Below are positions 55,905 to 64,000 of a stretch of DNA of 64,000 nt, piece by piece. The stretch spans positions 201,001 through 265,000 of the forward strand of contig JAUPFV010000005.1 in assembly GCA_036936605.1 (NCBI GenBank), read 5' to 3'. Position numbers and translations under genes: made by a program. This DNA is from Limnanthes douglasii subsp. nivea (taxonomy: Eukaryota > Streptophyta > Magnoliopsida > Brassicales > Limnanthaceae). Within the stretch, counting starts at the first letter, position 1; each line of letters opens with the position of its first letter. A model generated the notes under the pieces. The model did not search any database, was not told where the DNA came from, and saw only the letters and a program-made list of their open reading frames with translations.

Positions 55905-58864
55905 CTAAGCCTTTGAAGATGGCTCAGCTTCATCTACCTTTTTCTTTCCTTTAGGATCATCTTTTTCTTCGTCTGGGCTCTCCCCGCTGTTTTCTTCGTC
56001 ATCGGATAAAGATGCACTAGAGAAGCCAATTTGATCGCCTTCGTCCATTCTGTGATATGGGAGGTCGTCAACCTCTACGTGAAGCCATAAATCCCCAAGG
56101 TTTCTCTTCGGAAATTTCTCATGGAAAAGCAGGACCATGTCTGACCTCACCTTGGCATACTTCTCCTCTTGGGTGTCGATCACATTGTTGGCATAAGCGT
56201 CGATCTTGGCTTGGATCTTGGCTTCCTGCTCCCTTAACAAAGTAGCTTTCTCCTCAGCAGCCTTGGACACTGAATTCTCAAGAGCAATCTTGTCACTAGT
56301 TAAGTTGGTGATGATTTGGTCCTTGGCCTTGGTCTCCCCCTTGAAGTGGTATGATTTTTCTCCAATCCGGACAGCTTCTCCCGGAGCTCTGTGATAGTGT
56401 TCTCCAGCATGGTGGCTTTTGTGGTACTCTCCTCCTGGTTTCTCTTCAGCTCCTCGTTTTCTTGCTTTAAAATGGCAGTATTCGAGGTACCAGTAAGAAG
56501 ATCGCCGGACAGCTTCTCCTTGCTAGCTTTGAGGTCTTTGATGATGTCTGCCTGATTTCGGACTTGTTTTTTCAACGCGAGCACCGGTTGAACATTGCTT
56601 AACAAAGAGTAAGCTATAGCATCCTTATCACTCGAAATAGTAAAAGGTCTTACCATTAAAAGTGACTGAGTTTGAAGTGCTCGGAGGGAGATAAGGTCCG
56701 GCGAAATCGTCTCTGGGAAGATTCATGAAGTACTCACCAAGCCCACCAAGACCAGTGATGTCCACACCATCAATGCTGAGATCTCCTCCTTCGACCTCGT
56801 CGGTTTGGAAGTCGCCAGGAATCTCTTCTGCTTGTGTTGGGTCAGAGGGGTCACCTTGGGGAGGAGGCTCCGAAATTCGGAGAGAAAGCTCGTCACCTTT
56901 ATAGGTCTTCTTTTTCTTGGCCTCCATGTCTTTGCTTTCACCTCCCCGTTTACGATCTCTTTTGGGAGCCCTTGGAGGGATTGGGGAGTGCACTTCTTGC
57001 CTCTCAGTCTCCTGCTCCACTACTTCCAGGAGAACAGCATCAATTTGACTGAGGACTGGCCCCTCCGGATGTATTGAAGCATCCTCCTCCACCTCTCCGG
57101 GGTTAGCTTCTCCAACCACTTTCTTGCCCTTCTTTTTGCCTTTTATCTTGCTCGGGGCTTTGACCCGGCCTGGCAAGTAGAGTGTCCCGTCTGGCTCATG
57201 TGTCCTTTTAAGCACAACATCCGGAGGAGGCTGAGTGGTGAGCTCCTCCCAAGTTAAGTCTCTCCGACCTGTGGTGTTCCACAAGTGAGACCTTGCCAAG
57301 TTTCCTCCAGTAAAAGCAGCATGGAAACGGTTCCCCCATCTCTCATCGGCCCAAGCATTGATCTTGGTGCAAGTGGCCTGCCCGGTTTTCAGGTGGTCAC
57401 TGAAGTCCTTGGGCAATTCTGCCAAGGCAAAAATGAAACAAATTAATTTAAACCAATCTTAAAACAAAGAGAAAAGAAATAAGAGTGTAAACCAGAAGAC
57501 TTACGATCGCTCCTCCATCTGTTTGTGAGAAGGCTGGGGTTGACACCAGACTTAATTTTCTGCCCATTCTCCCATGCACCACTTACGAACAGGAACTGGG
57601 TCTTCAAATTCCTCTCCGACTCCAGCAAGTCGTCCACAGCTTTGAAGTTATCCCCCATGTTGAAATGGTAGAAGGGGATGTGATGGTTTCTGTAGAGGCT
57701 GGCCACAGCAGCAAACTCCTCCATTGGTAGAGAAATCCCGGAGAGCCTTGAAGCCGTGATACTGGCCATGAGGGTGTACCAGGCATTGGAGCTCAGTTGG
57801 CTCGGGCAGAGCTTTATCAGATGGAAGTATCTGACAATTTCAGGGTCCAGGGGAAATCTAAGTCCCCAATTGAACAACTCCGTGAAGATGACAATTTCAC
57901 TTAGTTTGCAATCCATGGGAGTCTCTGGGTGTATGGGGATCCTGATCTTCACGTTTTTCGGTACACCCCACTTCGTACGCATCCGGCCCAGCTCAGCTGT
58001 GTGGATGAATGCGTAATTAATTTTTTGCAGGGCGAGGTGGTACTTAACCTGGACCTTGTGAAAGCAGGGCCCCACCCTTCCTTCAAGACTCTCCGGCAGA
58101 TCTGGATGCCTCAAACACAGCTTCTCTTTGCCTTTGTCTTTTTTGGCAACAGCAGCACTACTGGTCTGACCGGAGGGCTTAGACTTAAAATGAGCCTCTT
58201 CGACAGAGTCCTCCATTACATCCTCCATAATTGATGAAGGGTTTTCGATAGCAGTAGTAGAGGGAGGGTTCAGCTCTGGCTCAGCTTGGACTCCGGATTG
58301 ATGGGCTTCAGTGTCCCCTTGATTTCTGGCCTCCGATTGGGGTTTTGATGCAAATGCTTCTCTTCGAAGACTTGGGCTAGTGCCCTCCGGACCGGGCAGC
58401 CTGTCCTTGGGAACTTTGATGGGCACTTCTGACCCTGTGCTACTGTCTTTGGCACCTGACTTTGAGGGGGTGCTCTTGGAAGCTTGGCCTTTAACTAACC
58501 GGCCTCTTCTCCGGTCAACTAGCTTTTGAGGGGAATGCTCAGTATCTGACCCCATAGCTATGAAGGGGGAGGGTTTTTTGAAGCTGGTGACAGTTACCCC
58601 TGGCTCAACAATGGGTTCCGATTCTTGAACCGAAGAACCAGAGGTGATGGGGGAGAGATTAGTGTGGAATAACTTTCTCGGCTTGATGCCTTTTGAGGAA
58701 GAAGAGCCTTGATCTGACTCTGTGGCTGAAATTATTGGTCTGTCAACAGGGGAAACGGGTATCCCTGCCGCAATACGTCTTTACCTTTCGACCTTTTGCG
58801 CTTTTTCTAACTCAGAGAGGTTGAGCCACCCACCTTTGATCAGAGCGTTCCTCGCTGTAAACAT
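55905..58864 (-). pseudogene. Antisense ORF of element E (Transposase_28-like plus coiled coil), spliced
   Basis: Minus strand: exon 1 58864-57505 (1360 nt), intron 57504-57419 (86 bp), exon 2 57418-55905. Starts MFTARNALIKGGWLNLSEL. TAA replaces a Glu codon at 58781-58783; after it the first exon is open through the conserved domain (RTKWGVPKNVKIRIP, LFNWGLRFPLDPEIVRYFH, LCPSQLSSNAWYTLMASITA). Exon 2: LPKDFSDHLKTGQATCTKIN, Lys-rich patch, coiled coil with a frameshift near 56335, acidic tail. Same architecture as in B and D. Confidence 0.87.
57419..57504 (-). other. Phase-1 intron of the antisense ORF (element E)
   Basis: 86 bp; donor GATC/GTAAGTC, acceptor CCTTGGCAG/AATTGCCC on the minus strand. 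Confidence 0.8.
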
Positions 58865-59303
58865 AAACTGTCTGGATAAATTTGTGCTTTAGAGAGAGAA
58901 AGCTCTAAGGAGTTGTAGAGAAAATGTGAAAGTGATGGTAAAACATTAGAAAGTGTTTCAATTTTTAGTGGATCTTTAAAAAGGAGTTTGATTCCTAGGA
59001 GAATTCGAAAAGATTGGTAATGATTAGAGACGTCGCTGATGTCATCAACTTTAATAAAGAGGTTGTTTTTCGAAGAAGGTGGGTTCGAAATTCAAGATGA
59101 AAAAATGGCTGAAGCAACCAATCGGAAAGCGACACGTGTCCCACGAACTCTGGCAAAAAACCGTTTGGATTCATGAAGCTTTATCACTCCGGATGAAACC
59201 ATAAAGCAAACAGACCTGTCCGGATTAAAACTACCCCTGATGTCGGACTGTTTTTCAGGTTTTTGACAAAAATATTTGAACAAACACCTAAAAAAGGGGC
59301 TCC

Positions 59304-59712
59304 TGATGAGTCTGAATTCTGCCTGCTCCCCGGACAGGGACAGATCGGTCCAAGGCCTCCGGACCGGACAGATTACTTCGAACAAAAAGCTCTGTTGGAC
59401 TGTTCGAACTATGTCAAAAGTACTAAAAAACCTAAACACTTCTTGACTAAGCTACTTGCTCTCCTACTTAGAGCTCATGGGTCTTTAAACATGACCCGGG
59501 TCTATTGAACATGACCCGAAAGCCCATAAGGGCCCAAATGTAAGGGTATAAATACCCAACCACCTGCATTAAATGTGGGTAATGAAAATTAACTGCAACC
59601 AGCCAGCTTAATTCTCCCTCTATTCTCTATTCTAAAGATTAAACACCCACATACTACCACAAAACACCGAACAAATTACAAATTTACCCTCGTACAGTAA
59701 TTAAACTCACCA
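59304..59712 (+). repeat. Second LTR of the E/F array, shared between E and F
   Basis: 409 bp; serves as 3' LTR of E and 5' LTR of F. TATA box TATAAATA at 59547-59554. About ten differences from 51441-51849. Confidence 0.95.
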
Positions 59713-59784
59713 AATTGGCGACCACAGTGGGAGAAGAGGGTGCCTGAATCAAGCATTCAAAAACAGCAAAGAAAGTCAGTCTGA

Positions 59785-61510
59785 ATGAATCCGGACGATC
59801 CAGAAGTACCACCAACTCTGCTCGAAGTGGTGGGTGAGAACGATGAGTACACTATCGAAGAGCGCGATAGGCTAAAGGGTGAAATAGAAGCTCTGAGGGC
59901 AGAAAAGGCTAAGATGGGCATGAAAGAAAAGTCCAAAGCATCAGTTGCTCATCACACCGATAACCCCAGAGAGCATGAGCGTTCAAAGACTCATGTGAAT
60001 ACCAAAAAGACTCATGCTAGCTCCAAAAAGTATCACCGGACTAAGCCAGTAGAAAGCTCTGACTCAAGCTCAGAATCTTCTGATAGCTCCTCGGATGACG
60101 AGGGAGTTGAAAAATCCATATCCTCTAGCAGCGAAGAGGGTCGAACTAAAAAGAAGCAAAAGCAGATCAAAAAATATTCAAGAAAAAGGGATAGACATGC
60201 AAAGATGAAGAAGAATATCGGCAAAGGGTCATCTCACAGCCGGAGGCATGTAGACCGGATGCTGATGGATCCTTTCACTTTCCACGATGAGCCAGGTATC
60301 TTTGCAACTCCTAATGAGAATACTGTGTTCATTCGTGGCAGGAATTAGAGGAAATCTCCGTTATCTTCCAAAATTCTGTCCGGCAACCTCCCTAAGAGGT
60401 TTGACAGCACCAAAATGGAAAAGTACGATGGCAGTACTGATCCGGAAAACCATTTGGAACAATTTAAAAACTTTATGATGAACTTTGATGACGATGATAA
60501 GCTACTTTGCAGAGCATTCTCCCAATCATTTAAGGGGAGTTCTCTAAAATAGTATAACAGCCTACCACAAGGCTGTATCAAGAATTTTGATACTTTTTGG
60601 ATGGCCTTTCGAAGGCATCTCGTTGGGAGTAAAGAACTAAAAGGCAATGGGGACACAATAATCCATTGTGCCCATGAACCAAATGAGTCCTTGAAAGAAT
60701 ATATAAGCCGTTTTGTGAACACCAAGAATGGGTTGGCTGATTGCTTCGAGCAAGTAGCAATAGCATCTCTGAGACAGGGCTTGAACCCTGGCAATTTAGC
60801 TGATTCAGTGACCAGAAAGAAGGCCATGACTTGGGGAGGGTTGGTGAATCAGGTTGGAAAACAGATTAACGTGGATGAAACAAAGAAAACCAGGGTGCAC
60901 AGGCAAGTAAGGTCTACCCCGGTGGCACCAACTCCCAATCAGAATCAATCCGGGAACAAAGCGAAAGAGACCGGACAAGGGCATGGTAAGGCTAAAGCTC
61001 AGTCTCAGCCAGCTGCTCCTGCTCAGAGTCAGCAATCCATAAACAAGAGAGGTCCTTGGGTTCAGCCGGAGTGGTTCGCAGAATTGAAAGAAAGTGTGGC
61101 CACCATTTATGATAAAACAAAGGAAGAAGTGCACTATAGGAGACCTGCCACACTACAATCTCCTAGAGAGCATCGCAATAACTCTTTCTGCCAATATCAC
61201 AATGATATTGGCCATACCGCTGATGATTGTATAGCTTTAAAACAAGAAGTTCATAACTTGATTGAGAGGGGAAAGCTGGGGGCTTACGTCAAAAGAAGAG
61301 GAGGTAACAGGCCTGACAATACTCACCGGGTTGGCCCAAGTAATGCTGCTCCGGAGGGAGCCATGGTTATAATTGAGAGGTTTGATGTGGAATCTGAGTA
61401 CTTGGATCCTGATCCAACTCGAAACAGAGTGGGTGCAATTGAAGAATGTTCTAGGACGGTCTCCGGACTCATTAAGTTTTTGAGTCACTTACAATTTTCG
61501 GAGGGGATAC
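59785..61510 (+). pseudogene. gag: Element F gag
   Basis: MNPDDPEVPPTLLEVVGEN start, Ser-rich linker, gag core and zinc knuckle CQYHNDIGHTADDC (about 61192-61233). TAG replaces Trp near 60346 and again near 60550. One T is lost near 61483 (IKF-LSHLQFS), shifting the frame before the protease. The segment 60601-61515 is otherwise open. Confidence 0.92.
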
Positions 61511-62124
61511 TATGACAGCTCCTACTGCTTCTTCGAGGAAGAGGCGCGCTCATACTTTATCCACCCAGCTAGAAGGAGGCATGACTTCCTATCAGTCACA
61601 AAATTCATTCCCCTTCATTGTTTTTTATGAAGATGATTTAAGAGATATAGCTGGCCCTCATGAGGATGCTGTTGTCATAGGAGCATCTATTGGGGGCAAT
61701 GACATAAGACGAATTTTGGTGGATACTGGAAGCTGAGCCAATATCCTTTTCTTAACTACATACAAGAGAATGAAAAATCCAGCTGTAATTCAGAGTTCGG
61801 ACAAATCAATTGTGGGTTTTACTGGCAGCTCAGCAGATGTGATCGGAGAGTTCGAAGAGGAAGTTCTATTGGGCAAGGGCCCTTTCAAGAAAATGGTCAG
61901 GATACTTTTTATCGTGGTGGATTTTCCTACTTGCTATAATGCCATTCTAGGGAGGTCTTGGCTCTCTAGGATGCATGCAGTGGCTTCGACAGTCCACCAG
62001 TGCTTGAAATATGCTGTTTAGGGACAGGTGGGAGTTGTCCGGAGCAGTCAAAAGGTTGCAAGAGAATGTTATGCTACAGCCCTGGCTCCTCGGACGTTGG
62101 GGAGCAGTTCGTATTAACGAGCAA
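61511..62124 (+). pseudogene. Element F aspartic protease
   Basis: IVFYEDDLRDIAGPHEDAV, then the catalytic DTGS followed by TGA in place of the second Ser at about 61734-61736, VGFTGSSADVIGEFEEEV, NAILGRSWLSRMHAV. A second stop (TAG for Gln) lies near 62019 and one extra base near 62102. Confidence 0.9.
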
Positions 62125-62127
62125 TAG
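62125..62127 (+). promoter_or_regulatory. In-frame amber codon between protease and RT (element F)
   Basis: TAG-CAA-TTC-GAG-GGG, identical to E; the Pol frame is open downstream. Confidence 0.55.
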
Positions 62128-64000
62128 CAATTCGAGGGGCTTCCTGGGGGTGAGGGTGAAATTGATGACCCAAGGGAGACCCCTGGAGTGTTAATACCAG
62201 TCGAAGAGGTAGAGACACATTGTCTAGAGGAAGGAAAAAGTGTCAAGATAGGGTCCAAAATGCCACCAGGTCTAAAAAGCGAAATGTTAAAGTTTTTGAA
62301 GAACCATCAGCACGTTTTTGCTTGGTGCAATGCTGATGTTACTGGAGTACCAGCAGATGTGATATCACATCACTTATCTGTCCGGAAAGATGTAGCACCA
62401 GTGGTTCAAAAGAGAAGGGCTTTTTCCAAGGAAAAGGCTGATGTCATTGTGCAAGAGGTTGACAGGCTCACAAAGATGGGGCATATCAAGGAGTCTCAAT
62501 ATCCTTTGTGGACTGCCAATCCGGTCTTGGTGAAAAAGAAGAATGGCAAGTGGGGCATGTGCATTGACTTCACAGACCTCAATAGAGCTTGCCTAAAAGA
62601 TTTGTATCCAGTCCCCCGGATTGATCAGTTAGTAGACTCTACCTCTGGGAACAAGCTGCTATCCTTTATGGATGCCTTCTCCGGATATAATCAGATCCAA
62701 GTAGATCTGAAGGATCAAGAGCATACCACATTTGTCACTGACAGAGGTCTTCATTGCTATAAGGTAATGTCGTTGGGGTTGAAAAATGCTGGGGCTACTT
62801 ATCAGAGATTAGTAAACAAAGCCTTTGCTGATCAGATTGGGAGAAATATGGAAGTATACATTAATGACATGATGGTGAAGAGTGTGGATGAGCAATTGCA
62901 TTTGGCTGATCTCCAATAAACTTTTGCCAACTTGGTAAAAGTGAATTTGAAATTAAACCCAGAAAAATGTGTGTTCGGAGTGCAGTCCGGGAAGTTTCTA
63001 GGCTATATTATAAGTGAGCATGGGAAACAACTCGATCCGGACCAGCTTAATGCTCTATTCCAAATGGAGCCTCCTCGAAATATTAAAGAAGTACAGCGAC
63101 TAACGGGGAGATTAACTGCCTTAAACAGATTTATCTCAAGGTCTTCGGACAGGTGCGCCCCGTTCTTTCAAACCTTGAAGGGTGCAAAGGGATTCGATTG
63201 GACCCCACAGTGTGATGAGGCTTTCAATGAGATCAAGAAGCACCTGTCCTCCCCCAAAACTTTATTTAAACCAGTTGATGGGGAGACACTCTTCATATAT
63301 TTGGCAGTTTCAAGTTGTGCCATCAGTGCTGTGTTGATAAGAGAAATGAATAGTCATCCCCATCCAGTGTACTACATCAGCAAAAGTTTGATAGATGCAG
63401 AAAGGCGCTACTTGAAACTTGAAAAGTTAGCATTAGCCCTGATGATAGCTGCCAGAAAGATGAGGCCTTATTTCCAGGCTCATCCCATCATCGTCCGGAC
63501 TTCTTTTCCCTTGAAAAATATCCTCCAAAAGGCAGACATTTCAAGCAGGATGACTAAGTGGTCAGTAGAATTGGGGGGATTCGACATAGATTTTGCTCCT
63601 CGAACAGCAGTCAAGGCCCAAGCTGTGGCTGATTTTCTAGTTGAATTTCACTCCGACAGGGATTCGGAGCAGACTACTGACATAAAAGATAAAAAGGTTT
63701 GGGTTGTCCGGACAGATGGTGGATCTAGCACCATGGGATGTGGTGCAGGGGTATGTTTGACTTCTCCATATGGTGACAAAATGTACCAAGCTATATGTTT
63801 TGCTTTCAGGGCTTCCAAAATTGAGTCTGAGTATGAAGCAACTATAGCTGGATTAAAGTTAGCCTACATTTGTGGGGCTAAGAGGGTCAAGCTACTGAGT
63901 GACTCCCAGCTTCTTATCCACCATGCCCAAGGTCAATCTGAGGCTAAAAAGGAGCAGCTTATGAAATATTTGCTCCTTCTTAAAAATGAAGCACTCAAGT
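62128..64000 (+). pseudogene. pol: Element F pol: RT, native RNase H, second RNase H (runs off the window)
   Basis: One frame is open from 62128 to the window edge except for a single TAA at 62917-62919 (DLQ-stop-TFANL). RT blocks: ESQYPLWTANPVLV, WGMCIDFTDLNRACLKD, LLSFMDAFSGYNQIQVD. The catalytic motif reads VYINDMMVKS, so the first Asp of YIDD is lost. The native RNase H has YLAVSSCAISAVLIRE without the usual Asp. The second RNase H starts RTDGGSSTMGCGAG and reaches LLSDSQLLIHHAQG before the edge. This is the most nearly open pol in the window. Confidence 0.93.

Larger units (their letters stand above)
51850..59303 (+). mobile_element. Element E: internal region of family-1 element with an RT-integrase deletion
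   Basis: PBS TGGCGACCACAGTGGGAG at 51853-51870, gag, protease, part of RT joined to integrase, convergent region, antisense ORF on the minus strand, polypurine tract at 59290-59303. It is about 2.1 kb shorter than D through one deletion. LTRs on both sides differ by about ten of 409 positions (2.4%). Confidence 0.93.
59713..64000 (+). mobile_element. Element F: internal region of a tandem family-1 element, cut by the window end
   Basis: PBS at 59716-59733 (TGGCGACCACAGTGGGAG), gag, protease, RT, native RNase H and most of the second RNase H. Unlike E it keeps the RT and RNase H region. The downstream part lies outside the window. Confidence 0.94.

Overview
This is nuclear DNA of a flowering plant, most likely a eudicot. 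The evidence is spliceosomal introns with GT..AG borders, a multi-domain jacalin-related lectin gene, and a large load of plant-type LTR retrotransposons, an L1-type LINE and a MITE. No prokaryotic gene organisation is visible. Only one ordinary host gene is recognisable; almost everything else is transposable element sequence.

Layout. (1) 1-14103: an old plus-strand Ty3/gypsy element of the Tat type (A) is interrupted by a nested minus-strand element of the same family (B, 2740-13634). B is bounded by two LTRs and a 5-bp target duplication. B in turn carries a 425-bp foldback MITE in its gag (11376-11800, 11-bp target duplication). (2) 14104-19620: AT-rich sequence with a much older, heavily decayed Tat-like gag-pol (about 15690-19060). 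(3) 19640-22903: a five-domain jacalin-related lectin gene in eight coding exons, with one apparent 1-bp frameshift. (4) 22904-33000: two 3'-terminal fragments of a second, diverged retrotransposon family, each with an LTR edge and an antisense-type ORF, separated by a minisatellite and AT-rich sequence. (5) 33460-37850: a decayed L1-like LINE. (6) 38360-39440: a hAT-like end and tandem repeats. (7) 39446-49866: a structurally complete Tat-type element (D) with 409-bp LTRs and an AGCAT target duplication. (8) 49872-51192: an LTR-like palindrome and a DUF4283 ORF whose end is replaced by a gypsy 3' end. (9) 51196-64000: a tandem LTR-internal-LTR-internal array (E, F) that runs off the window.

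Element logic. The sense transcript starts at a TATA box in the LTR. It encodes Gag and aspartic protease in one frame, then an in-frame UAG, then RT, a degenerate native RNase H, a second RNase H with intact-looking catalytic residues, and integrase without a chromodomain. Convergent to this, on the opposite strand next to the 3' LTR, lies an extra ORF of about 958 codons. It has its own TATA box, a CT-rich leader, a 1360-nt first exon, a phase-1 intron of 84-86 bp and a coiled-coil C-terminal half. The same exon/intron layout recurs in the second family, so this antisense spliced gene is older than both families. All copies in the window carry stops or frameshifts, so none looks autonomous.

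The most interesting signals are the antisense spliced gene with its conserved promoter, the conserved UAG-CAR-UUY junction between protease and RT, the tandem E/F array with its DUF4283 chimera, and the jacalin gene with its exon fusions and single frameshift.
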